Assembly: GCF_003072065.1 (NCBI RefSeq)
Contig: NZ_QCYG01000004.1
Coordinates: 1-64,000 of the forward strand
Length of the DNA stretch: 64,000 nucleotides
Source: Thalassorhabdomicrobium marinisediminis
GTDB lineage: Bacteria > Pseudomonadota > Alphaproteobacteria > Rhodobacterales > Rhodobacteraceae
Reading direction: 5' to 3'
Shown here in pieces: positions 32,986 to 41,932 of this stretch. The notes under the pieces are model-generated. The model did no database searches. It saw only the letters and a program-made list of their open reading frames with translations, and was not told where the DNA came from. Each line of letters begins with the position of its first letter. Position 1 is the stretch's first letter. The position numbers were made by a program, and so were the translations under genes.

Positions 32986-34937
32986 CCGTGGGTCGTGCGC
33001 GGCTGGGGCTGTTGGTCGGCGCCGAGCAGGTCCGCCGCGGTGGCCAGCGGCACCGCTTCGCTGAACAGATAGCCCTGCGCCGTCAGGCAGCCCATGTTGA
33101 TCAGGTCCCGCCGCTGCGCTTCGGTCTCGACCCCTTCGGCCACAACGCTGACCCCAAGGCCCGAAGCGATGTCGAGGAATCCCTGCACCAGAACCTCGGA
33201 CGTGGGGTCGCGCCCCAGACCATCGACAAAGCTGGTGTCGATCTTCAGCTCATCAAAATCCAGTTGCCGCAGGTGGTGGAACGAGGCGAATCCGGTCCCG
33301 AAATCATCCAGCGAAATGCGCACGCCCAAAGCGCGAAATGCTTTGATGGAGGTCTGGATCGCCTCGGCTGCGCGGGCAATGAAGACGTCTTCGGTGATCT
33401 CGAAGGTCAGATGCGGCGCAACCTGCGGATGGGTCTGCACCAGCTGTTGCAGGTCGCCGCGGCCCGAATGGGTCGCCAGCGTCACCTCGGTGATGTTGAG
33501 AGAGACCTGTCCGGGGTCGTGGCCCTCGTCCAGCAAGGTGGCGATATCCTCAATCACCTGCGTCGCCATCGAGGTCATGAAGTCCCCCTGTAGGCCCAGC
33601 TCCTCGATCTGTTCGATGAAATTCGATGGAATGCAGGTTTTGCCGTCGGGATGTTCCCAGCGGGCCAAAGCCTCAAACCCGACGATCCGGCCGGTGCCCA
33701 GATGCACCTTCGGCTGGTAATAGGGTTTCACCCGCCGGTTCGAGATCGCCTCAACCAGAAAACGCTTGTCCTCAGCGGTCATGCGCGCGGCGAACAGGTG
33801 GGCGCGGTAAAGGCAGGGGCCGCCCTGTGGGGCGTTCTTGGCGGCGAACATGGCGCGGTCGGCGGCGGTGCACAGGGCGGTCACCGTGGCGGCGGGGTGA
33901 TCGGCGCCCGGGCCAGTCATGGCCACGCCGATGCTGGCCCCGACCTTGAGCCTGCGCGCGTTCCAGACCACCGCGCCCGACAGCTCCGCCTCAAGCGCGG
34001 TGGCGTAGTCGATGACATCGCTGTCCCCGTCAAGGCCGGTGACCGCGCAGACGAATTCGTCCCCGCCCAGACGGCCCACGATCCCGTCGTCCCGCACGTG
34101 CCGCCGCAGGCGCTGGGCGGTTTGCAGCAAAACCTCATCCCCCGCCGCGTGGCTGTAGGTGTCGTTGATCGGTTTGAAACTGTTGAGATCGACAAGAAAC
34201 ACCGCGACGTCCCCGCCCACGTCCGCGCGGTCGTCCAGCATGACCTGCAACGCCAGATCGAAGGCATTGCGGTTGAGCAATCCGGTGAGCGGGTCAAGGC
34301 GCTGCGCTTCCTCCAGACAGGCAAGACGAGCCGCGGCATCCCCCTGCGCGGCGGCGATCTGCGCATCCGCCGCCCCCTGCAGGCGCAAAAGGTCGAGCGC
34401 GGTGACCAGAAACAAAAGCAAAAAGACAGCGGCGACCGCCCATTCATCCCCCCCCGAGGGGGCCGGATCCGATTGCGCCAGAAACACGAAGGCAAGGACG
34501 GTCGTCCCCATGGCCGGCAGCATCTTTGCCGCCAGAAAGGCCGGAACCTTGTTCAAGGTGCTGACCAGATAGACCTGCGTGCCCATGACCCACGTCATCC
34601 CGGTCATCTTGATTGCAAGCGACGGGTCCGAAGTGAAGGTCAGCGCGGGCAGCAGGTACAGCACCGTGGTCACCGCACAGAGCGCCAGCACGGCGCAAGT
34701 GCGCCCTGTGCCGGCCTCGCCGTCTGTCCGGGGCAGGGCGCTGGTACTGCGGCTCAGCAGGTATTCCATGCCAGTCACAGAAACGGCGACGAACAGCGCC
34801 AGATAGGGATGCCCGATATAGCCGCAAAACAGACAGATGAGGTAGGCAGACCCCAGTTGCAAAGGAATATCCCGCCCGGGATGCTGCGCAAATGTCCCGA
34901 GTTGTCGGCGCGCCTGCGCGATGAAACGGTCAATCAC
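32982..34937 (-). CDS. Membrane GGDEF-EAL protein (c-di-GMP turnover)
   Basis: A 651-residue protein starting at GTG 34937. Five or six N-terminal transmembrane helices (about 25-190) form an unclassified sensor, followed by a GGDEF domain with intact RLGGDEFV (about 298) and an EAL domain with FEALARWEHPDG (about 420), LNITEVTL, FEITEDVF, DDFGTGFAS and QGYLF. Both active-site sets look complete, so the protein could make or degrade c-di-GMP. The RxxD inhibitory site is absent before GGDEF (RDDG there), so no product inhibition of the cyclase is expected. The 3' end overlaps metR's end by 4 bases. Confidence 0.85.
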   Translation of the reverse strand: MIDRFIAQARRQLGTFAQHPGRDIPLQLGSAYLICLFCGYIGHPYLALFVAVSVTGMEYLLSRSTSALPRTDGEAGTGRTCAVLALCAVTTVLYLLPALTFTSDPSLAIKMTGMTWVMGTQVYLVSTLNKVPAFLAAKMLPAMGTTVLAFVFLAQSDPAPSGGDEWAVAAVFLLLFLVTALDLLRLQGAADAQIAAAQGDAAARLACLEEAQRLDPLTGLLNRNAFDLALQVMLDDRADVGGDVAVFLVDLNSFKPINDTYSHAAGDEVLLQTAQRLRRHVRDDGIVGRLGGDEFVCAVTGLDGDSDVIDYATALEAELSGAVVWNARRLKVGASIGVAMTGPGADHPAATVTALCTAADRAMFAAKNAPQGGPCLYRAHLFAARMTAEDKRFLVEAISNRRVKPYYQPKVHLGTGRIVGFEALARWEHPDGKTCIPSNFIEQIEELGLQGDFMTSMATQVIEDIATLLDEGHDPGQVSLNITEVTLATHSGRGDLQQLVQTHPQVAPHLTFEITEDVFIARAAEAIQTSIKAFRALGVRISLDDFGTGFASFHHLRQLDFDELKIDTSFVDGLGRDPTSEVLVQGFLDIASGLGVSVVAEGVETEAQRRDLINMGCLTAQGYLFSEAVPLATAADLLGADQQPQPRTTHG

Positions 34938-35124
34938 CGATGAAGTCGCCTTCCGTTGAGCCCTCGTCAGCTTCGTTCTAACAGGTTTCCCTGAGCAAAA
35001 GGTTAACGGCCCTCTTCCCCTCCGACCAAGTGCGCCCTTGTTCGCAATTCCCGTGTCGCCTATACGCCGCGTTTAACGCATGGGGCGCGACCGCAGGGGT
35101 GGCGCGCCGATCTAGGAGACGGAC

Positions 35125-35910
35125 ATGGTTCACAGCGCAAACCTCAATGTGATGATGAAGACCGCCCGCCGCGCCGGGCGCGCGCTGCTCAAGGACTTCG
35201 GAGAGGTCGAGAATCTGCAGGTGTCCACCAAGGGGCCCGGCGATTTCGTCAGCCGCGCGGACCGCAACGCCGAAACCCTGATCCGCGAGGCGCTGATGGA
35301 AGCCCGCCCGACCTATGGGTTTCTGGGTGAGGAAGGCAGCGAGATCGAGGGGCAGGACCCCACCCGCCGCTGGATCGTCGACCCGCTGGACGGCACCACG
35401 AACTACCTGCACGGCATGCCGCACTGGGCGATCTCCATCGCGCTTGAGCACAAGGGGGACGTCACCATCGGCGTGATCTACGACCCGGTGAAGGACGAGA
35501 TGTTCTTCGCCGAGAAGGGCAGCGGCGCCTGGATGAACGAGAAGCGTCTGCGCGTGTCCGGCCGGATTCGCATGATCGAGAGTGTTTTTGCCACCGGTCT
35601 GCCCTTTGCCGGTCGCGCCGATCTGCCGGAGTCGTTGCAGGATCTTGCGCGCATCCTGCCCACCTGCGCCGGTGTGCGCCGCTGGGGGGCCGCCGCGCTG
35701 GATCTGGCTTACGTGGCCGCGGGCCGGTTCGACGGCTTCTGGGAACGTCGCCTGCACCCGTGGGACATGGCCGCCGGGCTGGTGATCGTGCGCGAAGCGG
35801 GCGGCATCGTGGAACCGCTCGACCCGAACGGCGACATCATGGCCGACGGCGCGGTGATCTGCGCGGCCGAGCCGATCTTCGAGAAATTCGCCAAAACCAT
35901 CCGCAAGTAA
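35125..35910 (+). CDS. suhB: Inositol monophosphatase family protein (SuhB)
   Basis: A 261-residue Mg2+-dependent phosphatase. Metal ligands appear in FLGEEGSE (residue 71 region), DPLDGTTNYLHG (residues 91-102) and HPWDMAAGLVIVREAGG (near 212). It hydrolyses inositol-1-phosphate and related sugar phosphates; SuhB-type members also act in rRNA transcription. AGGAGACGGAC precedes ATG 35125. It stands alone, divergent from the GGDEF-EAL gene and convergent with the VOC gene. Confidence 0.9.
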   Translation: MVHSANLNVMMKTARRAGRALLKDFGEVENLQVSTKGPGDFVSRADRNAETLIREALMEARPTYGFLGEEGSEIEGQDPTRRWIVDPLDGTTNYLHGMPHWAISIALEHKGDVTIGVIYDPVKDEMFFAEKGSGAWMNEKRLRVSGRIRMIESVFATGLPFAGRADLPESLQDLARILPTCAGVRRWGAAALDLAYVAAGRFDGFWERRLHPWDMAAGLVIVREAGGIVEPLDPNGDIMADGAVICAAEPIFEKFAKTIRK

Positions 35911-35934
35911 ACCTACGCGCCGCCGGCCCGAGGG

Positions 35935-36318
35935 CTAGAGCGGCGCAAACAGGTCGATCTGGTAGCCGTCAGGGTCCACGACGGTGGCATAGCGCTGCCC
36001 CCAGAAGGCATCCCACGGCGCCACGGTCAGCGCATAACCCGCCTGCGACATGCGCGCGGCGATGGCATCGACCTCGGCCGGGTCGTCGCAGCGCATGGCA
36101 AAGCTGGAATGGTTGGGCGGTGTGGGCCGTGCGCCGGTGAACTTCTCCAGCAGCTCGGCGGTGTCGATCATCAGGCGCACCTCGCCATCTTCCACCACCG
36201 GTTCGACGTGCTGATCCTCGGCCCCCCAATCGCCGAACGTGAAGCCCAGCATTTCATAAAAGGCGACCGATTTGGCCATGTTGGTGGTGGTCACGGCCAC
36301 TGCGTCAAGACGGGGCAT
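35935..36318 (-). CDS. Glyoxalase/VOC-superfamily protein
   Basis: A 127-residue single VOC domain with two beta-alpha-beta-beta-beta halves: AVAVTTTNMAKSVAFYEMLG at the start and GQRYATVVDPDGYQIDLF at the end, the latter with the glutamine and aspartate positions typical of the family. No metal set or substrate can be assigned. It lies two bases downstream of the GFA gene's stop codon, in a small minus-strand group with GFA and rhomboid genes. Confidence 0.8.
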   Translation of the reverse strand: MPRLDAVAVTTTNMAKSVAFYEMLGFTFGDWGAEDQHVEPVVEDGEVRLMIDTAELLEKFTGARPTPPNHSSFAMRCDDPAEVDAIAARMSQAGYALTVAPWDAFWGQRYATVVDPDGYQIDLFAPL

Positions 36319-36321
36319 GGG

Positions 36322-36687
36322 TTACTCCTTTCGATCGGACGGATGATTGACGCCGTCGCTCCACGGGATCGGGTCGTGATCGCGGGGGTTGAGACCTTCG
36401 ATCCCGGCCATGTTGACCCCGTATTCATTCGGGTTCGAGCGGCGACGGTGATGGGTGTAAATGCCGCAGGTTTTGCAAAAATGATGCTGCGCGGTATGGG
36501 TGTTAAAGGTGTAGAGCGCAAGGTTGTCTGCGCCTTTCACGATCTCCAGATCACCCACATTGACGGTAACCACAGGCGCGCCGCGTTTGCGGCAGAACGA
36601 ACAGTCGCAGCGCCGGGCGGTGTTCAGCCCGTCCGCAAGGGTGACGCGCAGCTCGACCGCGCCGCAGTGGCAGGTCACGCGGGTCAT
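36322..36687 (-). CDS. GFA / CENP-V family zinc protein
   Basis: A 121-residue protein of the GFA fold, whose best-known members were described as glutathione-dependent formaldehyde-activating enzymes. Zinc ligands are visible as TCHCGAVEL near residue 5, RCDCSFCRKRG near 27 and HFCKTCGIY near 90. Its start ATG (36687) overlaps the rhomboid stop (ATGA), so the two genes are translationally coupled. The catalytic role of this subgroup is uncertain. Confidence 0.85.
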   Translation of the reverse strand: MTRVTCHCGAVELRVTLADGLNTARRCDCSFCRKRGAPVVTVNVGDLEIVKGADNLALYTFNTHTAQHHFCKTCGIYTHHRRRSNPNEYGVNMAGIEGLNPRDHDPIPWSDGVNHPSDRKE

Positions 36688-37424
36688 CGGCGCCTCCGCA
36701 CCACGGGGACATTCGAGCGCGGGTAATGGGTTTCGGGATGCGGCGGGCGGCCGTCCGTTTGTGCCCAGAAGCGTTGCCCGCCGCGTTTGATCCAGAGCGG
36801 CACCGTCAGCACAAAGCCCGCAACAAAGCCGCCCACGTGCGCCCAATAGGCCGTGCCGCCGCCGCTGGGATCGCTGCCCAGCCCGTTGAAGACCTGCAGC
36901 GCCATCCACAGCCCGAGCACGACGTAGGAGGGGATCGGCAGGATGCGGAAGAACACGATGAAGAAGATAAACACATCGACCCGCGCGCGCGGGAACAGCA
37001 GAAGATAGCCCCCCATGACCCCGGCAATGGCGCCCGAGGCTCCGACCATGGGCACCACGCTTTCGGGGGCGGGCAGGTACTGCAGATAGGCCGCGGCCAG
37101 CCCGCTTGCGATGTAGAAGGCCAAAAACGGAAGATGGCCCAGCTCATCCTCCATATTGTCGCCAAAAACCCACAAAAACAGCATGTTACCGGCCAGATGC
37201 AGAAAGCCTGCGTGCAGGAACATATGGGTGAACAGGCCGGTGAAGCCCTCACCGTTGTCCAGCAGGATCGGCCAGAAGGCGTAGTCGATCATGAACTGGT
37301 TGCTGGACGGAATGTCGAGCAGCATGCCGTATTGATAGCCGAAGACCACGATGTTGAGCGCGATCAGCAGATAGGTCACGTAGGGCGTGCGCTCGGACGG
37401 ATTGTGATCTCGGATGGGAAACAT
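36684..37424 (-). CDS. Rhomboid family intramembrane serine protease
   Basis: A 246-residue polytopic membrane protein with six or seven helices. The catalytic serine is in MVGASGAIAGVMGGYLL (about residue 130) and the catalytic histidine in YWAHVGGFVAGFVL (about residue 204). The N-terminal MFPIRDHNPSERTPYVTYLL is the usual start of bacterial rhomboids of this class, with the loop-1 region downstream. It is coupled to the GFA gene. Substrates are unknown. Confidence 0.9.
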   Translation of the reverse strand: MFPIRDHNPSERTPYVTYLLIALNIVVFGYQYGMLLDIPSSNQFMIDYAFWPILLDNGEGFTGLFTHMFLHAGFLHLAGNMLFLWVFGDNMEDELGHLPFLAFYIASGLAAAYLQYLPAPESVVPMVGASGAIAGVMGGYLLLFPRARVDVFIFFIVFFRILPIPSYVVLGLWMALQVFNGLGSDPSGGGTAYWAHVGGFVAGFVLTVPLWIKRGGQRFWAQTDGRPPHPETHYPRSNVPVVRRRR

Positions 37425-37477
37425 GGATCAAACCGTCCGCCATGCGCGGCGGACGGTCAAGGGCGAAACGTGCGGTC

Positions 37478-40400
37478 TCAGGTGCCGCTGACTTCGGCCA
37501 GCAGCGCCGCGTTGCCACCGGCAGCGGTGGTGTCGATGCAGACGTGGTGTTCGTGCAGCACGTGGGCCGCATCAATGGGGCCGGTGATCAGGGGCACGAT
37601 TGCACCGGTGCGTTTTGCCAAGGCCTGCTCATAGGCGCGCGCCGTGTCTTCGTCGCCGCCCCAGATGACTGCCGCACAGTCCAGCGTTTCCAGCGCTTCC
37701 GGCGCCAAACGGCCATCGGGCGCGAGCGGCACGCCGCCCTTCACCGTCGCTGCGTCCTCGTTCGCGGCGTGGTGCGGGATGATCGGCAAGCCGCCGAACG
37801 ACGCCACCACATCCGCCTGCGTGCGCGCATCGGGACCAAGACAGGCGATCAACCCGCGCGGATAGGTGGACAGGCGATTGGATTCGCCGGTCGGCCCGGG
37901 CAGGTCGATGGGCAGGGGTGCGGGCACTGGCTGCACCACCATGTCGGCAAAGCGCGGCATATACATCGGCCCGCCTGCCTTGGGACCGGTCCCCGACAGA
38001 CCCTCGCCGCCGAAGGGCTGGCTGCCCACGACCGCGCCAATCTGGTTGCGGTTGACGTAGATGTTGCCCGCGTGGACCTGTTCCAGAACCTGTTCGACCC
38101 GGTCGTCGATCCGCGTGTGCAATCCGAAGGTCAGGCCGTAGCCCGTGGCGTTGATGGCCTCGATCACGCGGTCAAGGTCGCGCGCTTTGTAGGTCGCCAC
38201 GTGCAGCACCGGCCCGAAAATCTCGCGTTCGAGGTCTTCGATCCCGTTGACGCGGATCACCGTCGGTGCGGCGTAGGTGCCGGTTGCGGGGGTTGCGCGT
38301 TCGTGCAGCACGCGGCCTTCGTCACGGGCCGTGGCGATGTGGTCCTGAATGGTTTTCAGCGCTGCAGCGTCGATCACCGGGCCCACATCCGTGGTCAGAT
38401 CCCAGGGATCGCCCAGCCGCAGCTCATCCATGCCGCCCTTGAGCATGTGGATCACCTTTTCGGCCACGTCCTCTTGCACATATAGACAGCGCAGGGCGGA
38501 ACACCGCTGGCCGGCCGATTGGAAGGCCGATTGCAAGATGTCGCGCACGGCGTGCTCGGGCAGGGCGGTCGAATCGACGATCATCGCGTTGAGCCCGCCG
38601 GTCTCTGCGATCAGAGGCGTGCCCGGGGCGCAAGTCTCGGCCATGGACTGGCGGATCTTCAGGGCGGTGGCGGTGGAGCCGGTGAATGCCACGCCGCCAA
38701 GCCGCGCGTCCGAGGTCAGCGCCGCACCGATGTCGCCGCTGCCGGGCAGCAGGTGCAACACATCTTCCGGCACGCCGGCCTCATGCATCAGTTGTGCGGC
38801 GCGATGGGCGATCAGTCCGGTCTGTTCAGCCGGTTTCGCCAGCACGCCGTTGCCCGCCGCAAGGGCTGCGGCAATCTGGCCGGTGAAGATCGCCAGCGGG
38901 AAGTTCCACGGGCTGATGCAGGTCCAAAGCCCACGCGGGGTCGGATTGCGGATTTCAGCTTCGGCGGCGTAGAAATACAGGAAATCAACGGCTTCGCGCA
39001 CTTCGCCCACGCAGTCGAGCATGGTCTTGCCAGCCTCGCGGTTGAGCAGTGCGAAGAATTCTTCGGCGTTGTCCTCATAGGCCTTGGCGATCTTGCGCAG
39101 CACCGCTGCACGGTCTGCCACTGACGCATCCCACGGCTTGGCTGCATCCAGCGCGGCCTTGGCGTCTTCGGGCGTGGCCCAAGTGATCTGGCCTACGATA
39201 TCGTCATGATTTGCAGGGTTAAGCACGGGACGGGCGGTTTTCGTGTCGTCGGTCTGCCACGCGGACGACAGGGGCGTGCCGGTCCATTCATGGGTCTTGA
39301 ACGGCTCGCGGCCGGCGTCGATCTCGGCCAGTGTCGCGCGGTGGGTGATGTCCCACCCCTTGGAGTTCGGACGGTGCGGCAGGAACAGCTCCGGCCCCGT
39401 GGGCAGGTTCGGCGTGATGCCGATCTGCTCGAACGGATCAGCGGCGACAACCTCTGGAGGCACGTCCTCATCCACGATCTGGTTCACGAAGGACGAGTTG
39501 GCCCCGTTCTCAAGCAAGCGACGCACCAGATAGGCCAGCAGGTCTTCGTGGGCGCCGACGGGGGCGTAGATCCGGCAGCGCGTTCCGTTGTCGTTCAGCA
39601 CGATCTTGTGCAGGGTCTCGCCCATGCCGTGCAGGCGCTGGAATTCATAAGAATCCTTGGGGGTGTCCTGCGCCATATGCAGAATGGCCGCGACGGTATG
39701 GGCGTTGTGGGTGGCGAACTGCGGATAAATGCGGTCGGTCATGCCCAGCAGCTTGCGGGCGTTGGCGATGTAGCTCACATCGGTGTGCGGCTTGCCGGTG
39801 AAGACGGGGAACCCCTCAAGCCCCATCACCTGCGCGCGCTTGATCTCGGCATCCCAATAGGCCCCCTTGACGAGGCGGACCATCAGCTTGCGGTCGGTGC
39901 GCTCGGCCAGATCGTAAAGATAGTCAAGAACGTAGGGCGCGCGCTGGCCGAAGGCCTGCACCACGATGCCGAACCCGTCCCAGCCCGCCAGCGCCGGATC
40001 GCTGACCACGGCTTCGATCACGTCCAGCGACAGGGTCAGGCGGTCGGCCTCTTCCGCGTCGATGTTGAAGCCCTGACCCGCGGACTTGGCGAGAATCGCA
40101 AGGCTGCGCAGGCGCGGCACGAGTTCCGCCATCACCCGGTCGCGCTGGGCCTCTTCGTAGCGCGGGTGGAGCGCGCTGAGCTTGACCGAGATGCCGGGGT
40201 TTTCCGCGACCGAGGCATGGGTGCAGGACTTGGCAATGGCGGAGATCGCGCGGGAATAGGCGAGGTGGTATTGCCGCGCATCCTCATCCGTGCGGGCCGC
40301 TTCCCCGAGCATGTCATAGGAATAGGTGAAGCCCTGCTTCTCCATGGTCTGGGCGCGCTTCATGGCCGACTGGATGTCGGTGCCAAGGACGAATTGCTGG

Positions 40401-40903
40401 CCCATGATCCGCATGGCGCGGCCCACGGCAGAGCGGATCACCGGTTCGCCCAGACGCTTGATCGCACGGCGCAGCGGCTGCGCCATCCCCCGGTCGTCGT
40501 CCAGCACGCGCCCGGTGAGCATCAAGGCCCAGGTCGAGGCGTTGACCAGCGAGGAGGCCGAGTGCCCCAAGTGCTTGCCCCAATCCGACGGCGCGATCTT
40601 GTCGTCGATCAGCGCGTCGATGGTGTCCGCATCGGGGACGCGCAACAGCGCCTCGGCCAGACACATAAGCGCGATGCCTTCATCGGTCGACAGGCCGTAT
40701 TCGGCCAGAAATACTTCCATCAGGCCGGGATTGGACGAGGCGCGGATGCGCCGCACCAGCTCGGCCCCGTCCGAGGCGATTTCGGCGCGCGCGGTGGCGT
40801 CCAGATCGGCGGTTTCGACCAGATCGGCCACCGCGGCCTCTTCATTCTTGAGGTAGGCGGCGTCGATCTTTGCAAGTTGGGTCTGGGCAGGTTTTATGTG
40901 CAT
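37478..40903 (-). CDS. putA: Bifunctional proline dehydrogenase / glutamate-semialdehyde dehydrogenase
   Basis: A 1141-residue PutA that oxidises proline to glutamate in two coupled steps. Order: N-terminal arm, FAD-type proline dehydrogenase barrel (about 130-440, with DLAERTDRKLMVRLVKGAYWD), aldehyde dehydrogenase domain (about 520-980, with ETGGLNAMIVD and catalytic cysteine in QSAGQRCSALR) and a C-terminal domain. It lacks the ribbon-helix-helix DNA-binding head of enteric PutA, so regulation must be external, and a divergent Lrp-type gene supplies it. I start at ATG 40903 (MHIKPAQTQL); the frame extends 57 bases upstream without support. Confidence 0.95.
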   Translation of the reverse strand: MHIKPAQTQLAKIDAAYLKNEEAAVADLVETADLDATARAEIASDGAELVRRIRASSNPGLMEVFLAEYGLSTDEGIALMCLAEALLRVPDADTIDALIDDKIAPSDWGKHLGHSASSLVNASTWALMLTGRVLDDDRGMAQPLRRAIKRLGEPVIRSAVGRAMRIMGQQFVLGTDIQSAMKRAQTMEKQGFTYSYDMLGEAARTDEDARQYHLAYSRAISAIAKSCTHASVAENPGISVKLSALHPRYEEAQRDRVMAELVPRLRSLAILAKSAGQGFNIDAEEADRLTLSLDVIEAVVSDPALAGWDGFGIVVQAFGQRAPYVLDYLYDLAERTDRKLMVRLVKGAYWDAEIKRAQVMGLEGFPVFTGKPHTDVSYIANARKLLGMTDRIYPQFATHNAHTVAAILHMAQDTPKDSYEFQRLHGMGETLHKIVLNDNGTRCRIYAPVGAHEDLLAYLVRRLLENGANSSFVNQIVDEDVPPEVVAADPFEQIGITPNLPTGPELFLPHRPNSKGWDITHRATLAEIDAGREPFKTHEWTGTPLSSAWQTDDTKTARPVLNPANHDDIVGQITWATPEDAKAALDAAKPWDASVADRAAVLRKIAKAYEDNAEEFFALLNREAGKTMLDCVGEVREAVDFLYFYAAEAEIRNPTPRGLWTCISPWNFPLAIFTGQIAAALAAGNGVLAKPAEQTGLIAHRAAQLMHEAGVPEDVLHLLPGSGDIGAALTSDARLGGVAFTGSTATALKIRQSMAETCAPGTPLIAETGGLNAMIVDSTALPEHAVRDILQSAFQSAGQRCSALRCLYVQEDVAEKVIHMLKGGMDELRLGDPWDLTTDVGPVIDAAALKTIQDHIATARDEGRVLHERATPATGTYAAPTVIRVNGIEDLEREIFGPVLHVATYKARDLDRVIEAINATGYGLTFGLHTRIDDRVEQVLEQVHAGNIYVNRNQIGAVVGSQPFGGEGLSGTGPKAGGPMYMPRFADMVVQPVPAPLPIDLPGPTGESNRLSTYPRGLIACLGPDARTQADVVASFGGLPIIPHHAANEDAATVKGGVPLAPDGRLAPEALETLDCAAVIWGGDEDTARAYEQALAKRTGAIVPLITGPIDAAHVLHEHHVCIDTTAAGGNAALLAEVSGT

Positions 40904-41027
40904 GGCACGCTCCGAGAATACGGTGGAATACCGATGTTGTTTTGCCCTATATATCCCCAAACTGCGCGTCGGTCCGACTGTGATTGCACGAACGACGATC
41001 CGTTTTCACCGAAAATTGAGGGGTCTT

Positions 41028-41507
41028 ATGGCCGAACACACTTTTGACCTTGATCGCTATGACCGCAAGATTCTCGACGTGATCGCCGTTGAGGGGCGAA
41101 TCAGCGTCACCGAATTGTCCAAACGGATCGGCCTGTCGAAGTCGCCCACGCAGGCGCGACTGCGGCGTTTGGAGGTGAGCGGCGTCATCCGGGGCTACCG
41201 GGCGCTGTTCGATCCGATCCAGCTTGGATTGGATCACGTGGCCTTTGTCGAGGTCAAGCTGAGCGACACCCGCGAATCGGCCCTTGCCGAGTTCAACCGC
41301 GCGGTGTTGCAGGTGCCGGAGATCGAGCAATGCCATCTGATCGCCGGCGCCTTCGATTACCTTCTCAAAGTGCGGACCAGTGGCATGTCCCGGTATCGCA
41401 CCGTGCTGGCCGAACGGCTGTCGACGCTGCCCTTCGTGGCCAGCACATCGACCTACGTCGCCATGCAGGCGGTCAAGGAAGAGGCGGTGGCCCCGGACGG
41501 GGTCTAG
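41028..41507 (+). CDS. putR: Lrp/AsnC regulator, PutR-like
   Basis: A 159-residue Lrp/AsnC protein: helix-turn-helix (residues 8-60, [20 protein letters not shown] and [14 protein letters not shown]) followed by the RAM ligand-binding domain with [17 protein letters not shown]. Its divergent position next to putA is the classical putR arrangement of alphaproteobacteria, where the regulator activates putA in response to proline. The 124-base intergenic space should hold its sites, although I see no clean dyad. ATG 41028 follows GAGGGG. Confidence 0.85.
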   Translation: MAEHTFDLDRYDRKILDVIAVEGRISVTELSKRIGLSKSPTQARLRRLEVSGVIRGYRALFDPIQLGLDHVAFVEVKLSDTRESALAEFNRAVLQVPEIEQCHLIAGAFDYLLKVRTSGMSRYRTVLAERLSTLPFVASTSTYVAMQAVKEEAVAPDGV

Positions 41508-41613
41508 CGCCGCTGGTCGGGTGTCAGAGTGAGCGCGGCCCGATGAAAAGCCGGTCAAAACGACTGGACGCGCCGCCGCTTTCGCCTATGGTCGCACCCG
41601 TCGCCCGACCCGT

Positions 41614-41699
41614 GCCCGCGTGGTGGAATGGTAGACACTGGAGACTTAAAATCTCTTGGCCGTATGGCCGTGCCGGTTCGAGTCCGGCCGCGGGCACCA
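41614..41699 (+). tRNA. tRNA-Leu (anticodon UAA)
   Basis: 86-base class II tRNA. Acceptor GCCCGCG pairs with CGCGGGC, the anticodon stem is GGAGA/TCTCT around CTTAAAA (anticodon TAA), and a long variable arm (TGGCCGTATGGCCG region), T arm GCCGGTTCGAGTCCGGC and an encoded CCA follow. A 10-bp hairpin with GAA loop follows at once. Confidence 0.95.
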
Positions 41700-41701
41700 C
41701 A

Positions 41702-41782
41702 GCGTTTTCGCGAAGCGAGAACGCCATAAGGCAGGGCGACCGCATCCGGCAGTCGTCTCGCAAAAGCGACGAGAAGATGCGG
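41702..41782 (+). repeat. Two hairpins downstream of tRNA-Leu
   Basis: The first is GCGTTTTCGC-GAA-GCGAGAACGC (41702-41724), a 10-bp stem with one wobble. The second is bounded by CGCATC (41741-41746) and GATGCG (41776-41781) and contains CGGCAGTCGTCTCGC, a loop, and GCGACGAGAA. The second resembles the reverse strand of family A element A4 (CGGCAGTCGT...ACGAGAGGGG). The rest of 41783-41896 shows no feature. Confidence 0.5.
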
Positions 41783-41896
41783 GGCCTAGCGGAGCCATAC
41801 TAGAAACCGTTTCAGATTTGGATAATGGGCTGATCGGGTGCGCGTGGTAACGTCGCCATGCCCCAAGAGCCTCCCCGCCGGGCGGCCGCTGTCAGA

Positions 41897-41930
41897 GCCT
41901 CCGGCGGGGATATTTTTGAAGCAAAGATGA
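41897..41930 (+). repeat. Intergenic repeat R2 (CCTCCGGCGGGGATATTT type)
   Basis: GCCTCCGGCGGGGATATTTT followed by TGAAGCAAAGATGA, immediately beyond the stop codon of the lytic transglycosylase gene; it matches R1 and R3. Confidence 0.75.
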
Positions 41931-41932
41931 GG

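Noticed and set aside
39206-41047. 613-codon open frame on the plus strand opposite putA
   Set aside because: putA on the minus strand has complete domain and catalytic motifs; the antisense frame has no recognisable motif and reflects GC-rich codon structure.
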